DNA from: CAVTLG01 sp963735495
Lineage (GTDB): Bacteria > Chloroflexota > Ktedonobacteria > Ktedonobacterales > Ktedonobacteraceae
Direction of reading: 5' to 3'
Assembly: GCA_963735495.1 (NCBI GenBank)
Contig: CAVTLG010000002.1
Location: forward strand, 744,001 to 808,000
Length of the DNA: 64,000 bases
In this document: piece after piece, positions 43,798-53,627 of the stretch
How positions within the stretch are numbered: position 1 is the stretch's first letter
How the letters are laid out: every line of letters begins with the position of its first letter
Translations under genes and position numbers: made by a program
The notes under the pieces: model-generated
What the model was told of the DNA's origin: nothing
The model's database searches: none
Seen by the model: only the letters and a program-made list of their open reading frames with translations

Positions 43798-45545
43798 ATG
43801 ACTGCCCCCTCGTCTGTAAAAGCTTTCAACAGCGTTTGATAGAGTGCAAAATCGCGTTGCAGCGACTGGTGAGTACCGCAACCGACCACATGCCCGGCTT
43901 GCATCACCACAACCTTGTCAGCAGCACTGATCGTGTTGAGGCGATGAGCGATGACCAACACGATACGATCTTTCATCACGTTGTCGATAGCCTTGAGCAC
44001 TTGCGCCTCGCTCTCCGGGTCCAGGGTAGAGGTAGCTTCGTCCAGGATCAGCAATGGTGCCCGCTTGAGAAACGCGCGCGCCAGGCTCAAGCGTTGTGCC
44101 TGTCCGCCGCTCAGCCTTGTACCACGTTCCCCTATCTGCGTATCATAGCCCTCGGGTAAGCTCTGAATAAACTCGTGGATATTCGCTTGCTGTGCTGCCT
44201 GCATAACCTCCTCCAGTGTTGCCGTCGAGCAACCCAGGCGGATATTTTCGGCGACAGTCGCATCGAACAGGTACGGACGTTGCGGCTGCCAGGCCACAAG
44301 CTTACGCCAATCCTGCGCGCTAAACGCGGTGATGGGAACACCATCGGCGGTAATTTCGCCCTGTTCAGGCTCGATAAAGCGCAACAACAAGTGCGCGAGC
44401 GTACTCTTGCCCGCCCCAACTGGTCCCACCAGAGCAATCTTTTGTCCCATCTGCATGCTGAATGAAACATCCTGCAAGGCAGGACGGTTAGCACTATCAG
44501 GTACGCTATAGCTGTAGTGAACAGCGTTTACACGAAGTTCGTGTTGCACTTTTGCTTCAGTCTCGCGCGGTGTGGCTGTCTGTTGTAACGACACTGGAGT
44601 TTCCAGTATAGCAAAAATGCGTTCTGCGCCAGCCGAACTATTCATGCTGGCGTGAAACTGCGTGCCCAGCGAGCGCAAAGGCTGATAAAATTCTGGCGTC
44701 AGCAACAGGATAAAAAAAGCCTGCTCAAATGGCATTGTGCCGTAGAGCAGCCGCAAACCTATCTCGACGGCAATCAGGGCGGTACTGATCGTCGCACCCA
44801 TCTCCATTACCAGTGACGAGAGGAACGCGATACTCAGTACCTTCAGCGTCATAGCGCCGAAGCGCTCACTGACCTGGCGTATCGTCGCTTGTTGTGCCTG
44901 CGTACGCCCGAACAGCTTGAGCGTCGTGAGACCCTGCAAGACATCCAGAAAATGCGCGCTCATCTGACCGAGCTGGTTCCAGCGCTTTCTGGTCATGGCA
45001 TCGGCATACTTACCAATCAGTACCATAAAAAAAGGCAATATTGGTAGTGTAACCAGCAGAATGATGCCTGAGAGCGGATCTATACTGAAAACTACAACTA
45101 AAATGATGACCGGGATCAAGATAGTCGCGCACAACTGTGGAAAAAACAGACTAAAGTAGGCATCAAGCGCCTCCACGCCTTCGGTTACTGTATTGACAAT
45201 CTCACCGCTACGCTCCCCTTTTACATACAGCGGACCCAGTTTGAGCAGCTGCGCGAACAGGCGTTGACGCAGGTCACTTTTGACATGGCAGGCAGCAAAA
45301 TTCGTTGTCGCCTCGCCACACCATACCAGCACGGCACGCCCGATGATGACGAGTAAGAGCACGATCAATAGTGCCATCACCTGTGGCAGCGTTTGCTTCA
45401 CCAGGAACACAGCATTGATCACCTGAGCAATTGCGCCAGCTTGCAGCACCGTCAGCAACCCAGTGAGCAAGCTCAACCCTACGACGACCAGCATATAGAT
45501 GCGCATCGAGCGCACATATTGCAGCAAACGTTTATTTATACCCAT
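43794..45545 (-). CDS. cydD: Thiol reductant ABC exporter, CydD subunit
   Basis: 583 residues. Membrane domain with six helices including LKLGPLYVKGERSGEIVNTV and EGVEALDAYFSLFFPQL, typical of CydD. Nucleotide-binding domain: Walker A GPVGAGKST, signature TRLSGGQAQRLSLARAFLKR, Walker B LLILDEATSTLD and His in VIAHRLNTI. Forms a heterodimer with CydC. It starts 36 bases after cydB. Confidence 0.95.
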   Translation of the reverse strand: MGINKRLLQYVRSMRIYMLVVVGLSLLTGLLTVLQAGAIAQVINAVFLVKQTLPQVMALLIVLLLVIIGRAVLVWCGEATTNFAACHVKSDLRQRLFAQLLKLGPLYVKGERSGEIVNTVTEGVEALDAYFSLFFPQLCATILIPVIILVVVFSIDPLSGIILLVTLPILPFFMVLIGKYADAMTRKRWNQLGQMSAHFLDVLQGLTTLKLFGRTQAQQATIRQVSERFGAMTLKVLSIAFLSSLVMEMGATISTALIAVEIGLRLLYGTMPFEQAFFILLLTPEFYQPLRSLGTQFHASMNSSAGAERIFAILETPVSLQQTATPRETEAKVQHELRVNAVHYSYSVPDSANRPALQDVSFSMQMGQKIALVGPVGAGKSTLAHLLLRFIEPEQGEITADGVPITAFSAQDWRKLVAWQPQRPYLFDATVAENIRLGCSTATLEEVMQAAQQANIHEFIQSLPEGYDTQIGERGTRLSGGQAQRLSLARAFLKRAPLLILDEATSTLDPESEAQVLKAIDNVMKDRIVLVIAHRLNTISAADKVVVMQAGHVVGCGTHQSLQRDFALYQTLLKAFTDEGAVI

Positions 45546-45581
45546 TATTTCTTGCCTGAATGCATGAGCAGTATGCTACGA

Positions 45582-46601
45582 CTAATAATGGCCTATCGCG
45601 TGAGGCGCAAGCCTCTTCCTGAAAACCCAGTAGTTCCACCCTTGATAGAGCAAGACAAATGGGACGCATGTCAGGCCGACCCAACTGATGACCATAAGTG
45701 TGTATGGACTCGACGAGGCATTCTCGATGTTCAGACTCCAGGCTGGATTCAGGCTGGAAATCATCACATGCGGGAAGATACCCATGCCCAGGATCAGCGC
45801 AGATAAGATGATCGTCAGTGAGGTCATCGCGAAGGCCCAGCCACTGCGCCTTTTAGCCAGTAGCCACGGCACAGAGATAAGTACCAGCAGTAGTAGATGG
45901 CCCAGCGGAATCATTCTGAGATCCAGGATCAGGTGGTGAAAGACGTTTGACACCATGTAGCCACTGGCAACCAACAACAGGACGAGCAGGAACGTGGGCA
46001 ACCACAAGCGCTGTGCCGTCCGCAACGCGCGTTCCGTCAGGTGATTATCGACACGCAAGCTCAGGAAAATCGCGCCATGTAGCGTAAAGAGGACCACAAA
46101 GGTCACGCCACACAGCAAGGCAAATGGATTCAACAGATTCCACACGCCACCCACATAGTTCAGCTTCGCGTCAATCGGCACGCCTTCTATGATGTTCCCT
46201 ATCGCCACACCGCAGAATAGTCCGGGAAGCAGGCTACCAACGCAGATTACCCAGTCCCATACAGCGCGCCAACGTCTATGCTCATGCAGACTGCGGAACT
46301 CGAAGGCCGTTCCGCGCAAAATCAACGCTAAGAGGATAAAGAACACCAGCGGATAAAAACCACTAAATAGCGCGGCATACCAGTTGGGAAAAGCGGCAAA
46401 CATAGCTCCACCAGCCGTCACCAGCCAGACTTCATTACCATCCCAGAAAGGACCAATGCTGTTGAGAATCATGCGGCGTTCAGTATCGTTTTTGCCGAGC
46501 AATGGCAAGAGGATACCCACGCCATAGTCGAAGCCTTCCAGCACGAAAAAGCCGGTAAACAATAGACCAATCAAGCCAAACCATAGTATCTGTAAGTTCA
46601 T
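45582..46601 (-). CDS. cydB: Cytochrome bd ubiquinol/menaquinol oxidase subunit II
   Basis: 339 residues from ATG 46601; a TTG three codons up is less likely. Eight to nine membrane segments; LEGFDYGVGILLPLLGKND and ILNSIGPFWDGNEVWLVTAG are CydB signatures (the second contains the conserved GPxWDGNEVWL). Small structural subunit of the bd oxidase, in the cytoplasmic membrane. 17 bases after cydA. Confidence 0.97.
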   Translation of the reverse strand: MNLQILWFGLIGLLFTGFFVLEGFDYGVGILLPLLGKNDTERRMILNSIGPFWDGNEVWLVTAGGAMFAAFPNWYAALFSGFYPLVFFILLALILRGTAFEFRSLHEHRRWRAVWDWVICVGSLLPGLFCGVAIGNIIEGVPIDAKLNYVGGVWNLLNPFALLCGVTFVVLFTLHGAIFLSLRVDNHLTERALRTAQRLWLPTFLLVLLLVASGYMVSNVFHHLILDLRMIPLGHLLLLVLISVPWLLAKRRSGWAFAMTSLTIILSALILGMGIFPHVMISSLNPAWSLNIENASSSPYTLMVISWVGLTCVPFVLLYQGWNYWVFRKRLAPHAIGHY

Positions 46602-46618
46602 AGCAGGCAACTCTCTTG

Positions 46619-48004
46619 CTAGTACGTGATAACGAGCTGCTCTTCTGGCTCTTCTACCATCTCATGCACGATCTGGGTGCCTGACTTTGCGTACTTGCAG
46701 AGCAGGAAGGCATCGACAACAGCCAGGACAGCATACAGTAAGACAAAGGCGATCAAGGTGAAGAGCACCATACCAGAACTGACGGAGGGCGAGACGCCAG
46801 CAGATGTTTTTAAGACGCCAAATACCAACCAGGGCTGACGTCCCATCTCGGTCAAAATCCAGCCGCCGGTATTAGCGATATACGGCAAGGCAATAGCCCC
46901 GACCAATACCCATAAAAACCAGCGCGTCTGGGCCAGACGCTTCTTGAGCATGAGCCAGAGTCCAATCATTGCCAGTAAGGCCATGAGCATGCCTGTACCT
47001 ACCATCGAGCGAAAGCCCCAATAAGTCACAGCCACCGGGGGAATATAGTTGCCGGGACCATATTCTTTGACCGATTCAGCTTGTAGCTGCTTGATACCCT
47101 GTACCTGACTGGTAAAGCTGTCGTCAGACAGAAAGCTCAGCAGATTGGGGACCCTGATGTCAAAGAGATTCTTGCCGGCCTGCTGGTCAGGGATAGCAAA
47201 GAGTGACAACGAAGCTGGCTGCTCCGTATCCCACAACGCCTCCGCCGCAGCCATGGTCATCGGCTGGTTCTGCACCACATGTTGGCCCTGCACATGCCCG
47301 ATCAGCGCAACTGCCAGACTACCAATCAGCACGGCAACCATGCCAATCTGCATAGAGCGCCGGAAAAATTCCTGATCGGGCGTCTTTTTGAGAAAATGGT
47401 AGGCACTGATACCGACCACAAAAAACGCTCCCGTAACCAGGCCACCAGCCGCCACATGCGGAAACTGGTACAAGAGATCAGGGTTGGTCAGCAGCGCGAA
47501 GAAGTTGGTCATCTCAGCGCGACCGTTGCGCACAATGAAGCCAATCGGCTCCTGCATAAACGAGTTCGCGACCATAATCCAGAAGGCCGAGAGATACGAG
47601 CCCAAGGCGACCAGCCAGATCGCCGCCAGGTGCACTTTTTTCGGCAGTTGTTCCCAGCCAAAGATCCAGATACCGAGAAAGGTCGACTCCATAAAGAACG
47701 AGACCAGCGCTTCGATAGCCAGTGGCGCACCAAATACATCGCCGATAAAACGCGAGTAGGCCGACCAGTTCATGCCAAACTGGAACTCCTGCACAATGCC
47801 TGTCACTACGCCCAGCGCGAAGTTAATCAGGAACAGCTTGCCCCAAAACTGGGCCATGCGCTTATAGACAATATTGCCACTACTGACATAGAGTGTTTCC
47901 ATAATAGCAATCAGCAGCACCAGGCCCATCGTCAACGGGACAAACAGGAAATGATAGACAATCGTGCTGCCAAATTGTAGACGCGACAGTGTTAATGCAT
48001 CCAA
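46619..48004 (-). CDS. cydA: Cytochrome bd oxidase subunit I
   Basis: 461 residues from TTG 48004, with AAGGAG nine bases upstream. Haem ligands of the family are recognisable: His in RLQFGSTIVYHFLFVPLTMG (b595), His in YQFPHVAAGGLVTGAFF and SAYHFL (b558 region) and the Met/Gln-loop neighbourhood. The Q-loop is short, as in Gram-positive and Chloroflexota enzymes (E. coli CydA is about 60 residues longer). GRQPWLVFGVLKT is the conserved GRQPW motif. Oxygen reduction with high affinity, from menaquinol in this lineage. Preceded by a 600-base leader with small ORF and stems. Confidence 0.97.
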   Translation of the reverse strand: MDALTLSRLQFGSTIVYHFLFVPLTMGLVLLIAIMETLYVSSGNIVYKRMAQFWGKLFLINFALGVVTGIVQEFQFGMNWSAYSRFIGDVFGAPLAIEALVSFFMESTFLGIWIFGWEQLPKKVHLAAIWLVALGSYLSAFWIMVANSFMQEPIGFIVRNGRAEMTNFFALLTNPDLLYQFPHVAAGGLVTGAFFVVGISAYHFLKKTPDQEFFRRSMQIGMVAVLIGSLAVALIGHVQGQHVVQNQPMTMAAAEALWDTEQPASLSLFAIPDQQAGKNLFDIRVPNLLSFLSDDSFTSQVQGIKQLQAESVKEYGPGNYIPPVAVTYWGFRSMVGTGMLMALLAMIGLWLMLKKRLAQTRWFLWVLVGAIALPYIANTGGWILTEMGRQPWLVFGVLKTSAGVSPSVSSGMVLFTLIAFVLLYAVLAVVDAFLLCKYAKSGTQIVHEMVEEPEEQLVITY

Positions 48005-48142
48005 TGTGATGCTCTCCTTGTAACCTCTAGCACAAAATCACGGAGCTTTTTGGTAAACCGTGTTTCCTAAAGAGAGAGGCAGTCGTTTGCGAGACGAGCC
48101 AGCTCTTTAGATCCGCTTTTAGGGTACTGCAACAATACTAAA

Positions 48143-48328
48143 CATTCAGAGACGCAACTGTGATTGTTGTTCATCCTCGTCCCACGCAAACACTGGTCTG
48201 AATGCTCGGAAATGGCTCTGAGTCCATGTAATGTTCCTCCTTTCAGTCAGATGAGCCGTAGGCTAGCCACGACAGTGGCGTTTCTGACTGTCTAAGAGGG
48301 TTCACCTGAACCGAGAGGAGCCATTTCC
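48143..48328 (-). promoter_or_regulatory. Structured leader upstream of cydABDC
   Basis: Two successive folds. Upstream (48208-48328): GGAAATGGCTC/GAGCCATTTCC enclosing CAGTCAGA/TCTGACTG (with GCCAC/GTGGC inside) and GGTTCA/TGAACC. Downstream toward cydA (48143-48204): CATTCAGA/TCTGAATG. An 18-codon ORF spans one arm of each outer stem, so a translating ribosome would open both. The rest of 48005-48607 shows no gene. Confidence 0.55.
48171..48227 (-). CDS. Possible 18-residue leader peptide in the cyd leader
   Basis: ATG 48227 has AAGGAGG eight bases upstream, the strongest ribosome-binding site in this stretch, and a TGA after 18 codons. The peptide is MDSEPFPSIQTSVCVGRG. Codons 4-7 form one arm of the upstream stem and codons 8-10 one arm of the downstream stem. 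The placement 167 bases before cydA on the same strand suggests attenuation or translation-linked control. Confidence 0.45.
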   Translation of the reverse strand: MDSEPFPSIQTSVCVGRG

Positions 48329-48607
48329 GCATGCAGTATCTGTGGTCGTTGGCAGAAAGTACAGCGTTTCTGCGCGAGGGCTACTTCATCGTGCCATAAC
48401 TTCTTTTTTCTTCTGTATGAAGTATGACAGCTTTATGAGGGCACAACATCGGTGCTTCACCCGATTTATGAACCTGATTTAAAGTCAAGGTTTTTCGCAG
48501 CTATACAGGGTATATAATGAGTTAAAAAGGCTTCAGGTCAGTCTTCATCTCAGGTCTATACCTGAATTGCCCTGATCATACTGCGCGGAGTCCACCATAA
48601 ATGTATG

Positions 48608-49114
48608 CTATGAGGTTGTACTGCCTTTAGGTCTGGTAGCGCGTACAAACTGTGCGTCCGTCAAAGTTACCACATCCTGCACACGTAGTTGTAGATCCAC
48701 GCCGCGTTGTCCGCCGCTCAGCGCAATCTGCTCAAAACGGGTGGCACTCTCGTCAAGATAGATATCAAATGGACGATTGAGTAGGGCCAGGGCAGAAATA
48801 CCGCCGACCTTCAACCCCGTCAACTGCTCCGCCTGCTCCTGGCTGGCCATACGCACAGCTTTGACACCGATCACCTGCGCAAATTGCCGTAGGTCGATTT
48901 CCTGATCGGCAGGCACCATCACCAGTAAAGGACGCACATTTGCCACATCCTCCCGCAACACGACGAGCGTCTTGAAAACTTGCGCGGGCGGTAAGCCTAT
49001 TTCAGCCGCTACCTGCACTGCATCACGGATCGTGTCAGGAAAGACATGCAGCGTATAAGCGATCTTATGCGCATCTAATACACGCATGGCTTGCGTGCGT
49101 ACTTTTTTCGCCAT
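48608..49114 (-). CDS. ybaK: Cys-tRNA(Pro)/Cys-tRNA(Cys) deacylase, YbaK/EbsC family
   Basis: 168 residues, usual length, ATG with AAGG six bases upstream. Family marks: TLHVFPD, AAEIGLPPAQVFKTLVV with the catalytic Lys, VPADQEIDLRQFAQVIGVK, GLKVGGISALALL and YLDESATRFEQIALSGGQRG. YbaK frees proline tRNA from wrongly attached cysteine in trans. Separate unit, upstream of cydA on the same strand, divergent from the next gene. Confidence 0.95.
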   Translation of the reverse strand: MAKKVRTQAMRVLDAHKIAYTLHVFPDTIRDAVQVAAEIGLPPAQVFKTLVVLREDVANVRPLLVMVPADQEIDLRQFAQVIGVKAVRMASQEQAEQLTGLKVGGISALALLNRPFDIYLDESATRFEQIALSGGQRGVDLQLRVQDVVTLTDAQFVRATRPKGSTTS

Positions 49115-49306
49115 ATCTACCTTCTCCTATTACTGTCACCTCAACCAGGCTTATATTTCTCTGTGGCATTGATGTATATGAGCCAAATGTTGTTTGCTCG
49201 CCTCTCTCGATTAATGTTATACTACTCTCAAAGTATCTCAGCGAACCATAGGATGCAAGAGGCCAGGACATCTGTTTGTCGAAGCGTTGTGAAAGGATTG
49301 CTATCT

Positions 49307-50008
49307 ATGCCATCGCATACAGGAGGAGACATCCCTACAGATGATTCAGGTAAACATCCTAAAGAAGGGGATGCTCTGGGCACACAGGGAAAAGGTCCAT
49401 CGAAGTTTTTTGATGTCATTAGATCCATAAAAAACAGCCTGACAAACAGCTTGACAAGCAGAAGCCTCCGAGGAGACATCATCACCAGTGATGTTTCAAG
49501 CGGTGATAAACCAGGAGATTTTGATGTTATTAGATCCGCAAAAAATAGCCTGACAAGCAGAAGCCTCAGAGGAGACGCCATCACCGATTCAGGCACTCCT
49601 GAGGTTAGTAGATTCACGAAAAGCAGTCGAAGAAGAGATACCATCCGCCAGATGATTTCAGAGAATAAAAACCGTGAAACTTATGATATACCCACGCGTC
49701 AAGACCTGCAAGCAGTTCGATCACGCCTCTCACCAGAGGGAAAGATGGTAGTTGATGTATTGATGCGATGGCCAAAACCAATAGATGGACTCTTATCCCT
49801 TAACCAAGTTGATGACCAAAAAGCAGAAGCTCAAGTAAAGCCAAATCCAGCAGATGCTAAAGCACCTATTGAAACTTATAAAATATCACGAGCAGATCGT
49901 TACCAAATCGATATCGTACAAGATAAAGCTTACAGGAGACAGCAAAGAGATTCAGGCCGTAAAAAAGGTACTGAGACTGAGCCGATAGAGAAACTCCCTT
50001 GGGAGTAA
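49307..50008 (+). CDS. Unknown hydrophilic protein with an internal duplication
   Basis: 233 residues from ATG 49307 (AAAGGA nine bases upstream); the frame extends 72 codons upstream into the ybaK start without support. It holds two copies of a module, FDVIRSIKNSLTNSLTSRSL and FDVIRSAKNSLTSRSLRGDA, about 45 residues apart. Strongly charged, no membrane segment, Lys/Asp/Ser-rich, with base composition more AT-rich than its neighbours. Ends with EPIEKLPWE. No family recognised; possibly acquired or fast-evolving. Confidence 0.55.
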   Translation: MPSHTGGDIPTDDSGKHPKEGDALGTQGKGPSKFFDVIRSIKNSLTNSLTSRSLRGDIITSDVSSGDKPGDFDVIRSAKNSLTSRSLRGDAITDSGTPEVSRFTKSSRRRDTIRQMISENKNRETYDIPTRQDLQAVRSRLSPEGKMVVDVLMRWPKPIDGLLSLNQVDDQKAEAQVKPNPADAKAPIETYKISRADRYQIDIVQDKAYRRQQRDSGRKKGTETEPIEKLPWE

Positions 50009-50132
50009 CCCATAGTCCTCCCGGTGAAACAACAGAAAATCTTCCTGCGCAATACAGCAGACGCCTTTCTGTGTATTGTTTCGCTCTATTTTTCTACTAT
50101 TTTTTGGTTGACCTCAGGTGCAATCGTAGTCA

Positions 50133-50173
50133 GGAGAGGCGGCTGGCAGGGTCATCTTGCCAGCCGCCTCTCC
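50133..50173. terminator. Perfect 16-bp hairpin between convergent genes
   Basis: GGAGAGGCGGCTGGCA (50133-50148) with exact complement at 50158-50173, nine-base loop. It lies between the ends of the unknown plus-strand gene and the two-component operon on the minus strand, two bases after the latter's stop. Likely a shared transcript end, although no long T run follows on either strand. Confidence 0.65.
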
Positions 50174-50174
50174 T

Positions 50175-50825
50175 CTAATGCTCCAGTAACAGGCCCTGCC
50201 GTTGTGCCAGGGCTATCGCTTCCGCGCGCGACTGCACTCCCAACTTACCATACAGGCTGGTCAGATGCGTCTCAACCGTCTTGACTGAAACGTTCAGACG
50301 CTGGCTAATCTCATTGTTACGCAGACCTTGCACCACCAGGCCCAATACCTCAAGTTCGCGGCTGGTCAGCGGCTGAACCGGCGTGGTGGGTGTATCTCCC
50401 TCCTCTGACAGCAATTGACGCACCTCTGGCGCAATGCTGCGTCTGCCAGCGGCAAGCTCGTGAATCGCCTGGCGAATATCACTGCCACGCGCACTTTTGA
50501 GCCAGTACCCCTTCACTCCCAGCTTGAGCATCGTCTGTACATAGGCGATCTGATCATAGGCCGTCAGCACCAGGATCGCGGGTGGATGGTCAAACTGTGT
50601 TACCAACGCCTGGGCCGCCCCAAAGCCATTCATGCCTTTCATCGCAATATCCAGCACAACAACATCTGGTCGTACCCTTTGGCAAAATGCGACTACCTCT
50701 GCACCATCCTGCGCTTCTCCAATAACTTCCAATGCTGGATCTTCCTCTAATAGTCGCTTTGTTCCCTCACGCATCATTGCGTGATCGTCTGCCAACAAGA
50801 TAGTCACGGTTTTCGGCGTATTCAT
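50175..50825 (-). CDS. NarL/FixJ-family response regulator
   Basis: 216 residues. Receiver: acidic LADDHAMMREG, phospho-acceptor Asp in VVVLDIAMKGMNG, Thr in VLTAYD, Lys in YWLKSA. LuxR-type HTH: LTSRELEVLGLVVQGLRNNE then ISQRLNVSVKTVETHLTSLY. The start overlaps the end of the sensor kinase gene by four bases. DNA-binding transcription regulator answering to that kinase. Confidence 0.95.
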   Translation of the reverse strand: MNTPKTVTILLADDHAMMREGTKRLLEEDPALEVIGEAQDGAEVVAFCQRVRPDVVVLDIAMKGMNGFGAAQALVTQFDHPPAILVLTAYDQIAYVQTMLKLGVKGYWLKSARGSDIRQAIHELAAGRRSIAPEVRQLLSEEGDTPTTPVQPLTSRELEVLGLVVQGLRNNEISQRLNVSVKTVETHLTSLYGKLGVQSRAEAIALAQRQGLLLEH

Positions 50826-53347
50826 CTGATCAATTCCTTCTGCTGATTGCGATCCAGGCGGCCAGAGCCAACATCGCGGTTGAGCGCTAACTTTACAGTT
50901 TTCGCGGTACTTATATCCATTTCCACATTCATTTGTGTATATATGGCGCGCACAATCACACCGCGATAGGGCCGTGCGCGCAGTTGTATATATCCACCAA
51001 TAGCATCCATCCTTTCATACATCCCCACAAAACCCAGACTCTCCTCCGGCAGCCGTCCCATCCTGAACCCACGACCATTGTCGGCGATCACGAGCGAGAT
51101 CTGCCCATGGCGACTATAGTGTAGACGTACAATCACTTTGCTCGCCTGGGCATGTTTCATGACGTTCGCCAACGCCTCCTGCGCCACGCGGTACAAAGCC
51201 AGCTCGACCATCCCTGAGAAACGTTGCGTAGTGACACCAACGCAACGCAATTCCAATCGCAGCTTGCCAGCGCTCAACTGTTCGGTCTGCTTTACCAACC
51301 AGCGTAACGCCTCAGCCAGCCCTAACTCATCCAGCAACGATGGACGCAACGCCAGGCAGGTACGACGCAGATTAGTAACGACCGAGCGAGCCAACGGCAT
51401 GGCATCCGCAATATCGCTGATAGAGCTGGCATCCGAGAGCTGTCGCACCAACAACATAGCCCCTTGCAGCACATCATCGTGCAGATCCAGCGCGAGGTGC
51501 TTGCGCTCATCCTCCTGGGCAGAGATGACACGATGGTTGAGCGCCGTCACTTTTTGTGCATCCGCCTGCGCCTGCACCAGGTAACGATTATTCACCTCCA
51601 AAACCGAGAGTTGAGCCACCAGAGTCGCCAGAAAACTCTTATCCTGTCGGCCATATGGCTCCAGATTCTTCTTTGGTCCCAGGCAGAGGAAGCCAGTCAC
51701 CTGATCCCCATCATAGAGAGCTAACAGCAATACATCATCAAGGAAATGCGGAGCATACGAGCGCCGGGTGAAATGGCGCAGGGCCTGGTCAGCTATCTTG
51801 CTCAGTCGCTCGCTGGACAGATCGCCTTGCGGCGTTGAGCGATAGAGGTGCCAGGCACGCGTGGTACTATTGATATCATCGGTGCTGTAGCGCATTTCGT
51901 CCTGCGATATCGCACGCACCAATAGGATCACATCTGGCGCATTGAGCAGTTGAGAGAGACGCGGCAGAAGAAAAGCGCTGATCTGATCAAGTCCGTGTAA
52001 CCGCGTCATCGCCGTGCTCAGGTCGCTTAATGAGCGGTTGTACTGATAGAAGTCGTGATAAAATACCAGGTCCCCGGCATCGCGCAATTTGTTCCAGAGC
52101 AGCGGAAAGAGCCACAGGCACAGCACCAGGAGCGCGGCATAGACATAATCACGCAGATCCTGTACTATTTTGAGTGTACTACTATCTAAAGCGCGCAACA
52201 GGATAATGCCTGGAAAAATAAACAGGCTCGCCAACAATATCCATAAGAAGACGCGCATTACTTTGCGACTGAGCAGGCTAGTAGCACCCACAAGCTCGTG
52301 ACGGAACAGCGCATAGTCACAAATGATTGGCAGCACGACCAGCGGGAAAGGTATCAGGTGCAGCAGACCGGGCTGAGAAAAGGGGCCAGACGGAATGAGG
52401 CTGTGTTGAGCCAGAGCATTCTGTGGCATAATCCCCTGGCTCAGTGCCATAATGACCAGTAAAAAGGCCACACTGATTATCATGATGCGCGCAAGCTGCC
52501 GCTCACTGTTATCAATATTGCGCATGCCCCATAATAATACACAGATGACGATGATCAGGCAGACAATATTATAGCCAAAGTTGAGAAATAGCGGAATAAC
52601 AGGCACATTAGATATATATCGCGCAATGGGTAGACTTAATAGGGCAATGATAATGCCAACCCCTAAGGGAACATAAGGCAGGAATGACGCTCTTTTTCTA
52701 TGGAACTGCTGACTACGTGGGTGAGGAAACAGACACACGAAGGTGGTGGAAAATCCATTGATCAGTATCTGCAAAATGGGAAAAATTATATCCAACAAAT
52801 GGATATGGAGGCTTTGTAATCTCAGTCCACAGCAATATAAGGAAACGCTATAAAATAAGGCATAGGCGATGCGCGCCGTAGGACGAGCCTGCGCGCGCAG
52901 GAAGATGGCGATGCCCGCAACATCGAAGATGATCGCCAGCATGACCACAAGGACTGTATCGGCAAGATCAGACGAGAGTGATTCCACCGTAAATTGAGAG
53001 CCCGGTTGCTGATGACCACCGGTAGCGCTGAACATGACCGAACCATTTGTAGGTTGGCAAGGGTGCGCATTGCCCGCATTGCCAGGACCAGACTGTGGTC
53101 GTACCAATGTTCCTGGATGGATACCCTGTCTTGCCGGGTCCGAAAAGGGGGCCACGCCCGTCACCTGACATACTCCAGGATGACCTTGCACCGGAGTCAG
53201 CGCGATATTAAAGAAGCCTGGCTGATTAGCAGACAGAAAAAGCAGTAAGATGATGCCCAACTGCACAGCCAATCCGAGCAGCACTATCAGCCAGCGCCTT
53301 GTCAGCCGGCGTTTTTTCGTATGTTGAAGGAGCATCTGTCCCATCAT
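50822..53347 (-). CDS. Membrane sensor histidine kinase, NarL-type
   Basis: 841 residues. One N-terminal helix (LIVLLGLAVQLGIILLLFL), an outside domain of about 100 residues (NIALTPVQGHPGVCQVTGVA, possibly PDZ-like), seven to eight further membrane helices (about 130-390), then a GAF-like domain. HisKA_3: DERKHLALDLHDDVLQGAML with the phospho-His. ATPase: RVAQEALANVMKHAQASKV, IADNGRGFRMG, GFVGMYERMDAIGG. Pairs with the overlapping response regulator gene. Ligand unknown. Confidence 0.93.
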   Translation of the reverse strand: MMGQMLLQHTKKRRLTRRWLIVLLGLAVQLGIILLLFLSANQPGFFNIALTPVQGHPGVCQVTGVAPFSDPARQGIHPGTLVRPQSGPGNAGNAHPCQPTNGSVMFSATGGHQQPGSQFTVESLSSDLADTVLVVMLAIIFDVAGIAIFLRAQARPTARIAYALFYSVSLYCCGLRLQSLHIHLLDIIFPILQILINGFSTTFVCLFPHPRSQQFHRKRASFLPYVPLGVGIIIALLSLPIARYISNVPVIPLFLNFGYNIVCLIIVICVLLWGMRNIDNSERQLARIMIISVAFLLVIMALSQGIMPQNALAQHSLIPSGPFSQPGLLHLIPFPLVVLPIICDYALFRHELVGATSLLSRKVMRVFLWILLASLFIFPGIILLRALDSSTLKIVQDLRDYVYAALLVLCLWLFPLLWNKLRDAGDLVFYHDFYQYNRSLSDLSTAMTRLHGLDQISAFLLPRLSQLLNAPDVILLVRAISQDEMRYSTDDINSTTRAWHLYRSTPQGDLSSERLSKIADQALRHFTRRSYAPHFLDDVLLLALYDGDQVTGFLCLGPKKNLEPYGRQDKSFLATLVAQLSVLEVNNRYLVQAQADAQKVTALNHRVISAQEDERKHLALDLHDDVLQGAMLLVRQLSDASSISDIADAMPLARSVVTNLRRTCLALRPSLLDELGLAEALRWLVKQTEQLSAGKLRLELRCVGVTTQRFSGMVELALYRVAQEALANVMKHAQASKVIVRLHYSRHGQISLVIADNGRGFRMGRLPEESLGFVGMYERMDAIGGYIQLRARPYRGVIVRAIYTQMNVEMDISTAKTVKLALNRDVGSGRLDRNQQKELIR

Positions 53348-53627
53348 GCCACCTGTTATTCTTTAGCAATCTACCGTTCTACCCGTTCCAGTCTAACAGA
53401 GTACGAATGAAACGACCGAACTTCTCTATACTTCGATGATAGTATACCGCATACCACGTTGGATCATTCCATAATTGTCATATTAGTAAAAGGGTAGCTG
53501 TGTATCAGTTTAGTGCAATATATACGATTAAACATCAGGGATTCCTCTGAAGACATTCTCTTCTGGGCACTCTATGCTATATATGGTTCATTGAAGCTAT
53601 ACCAGCAAAGCATAAAGGATACATTTG

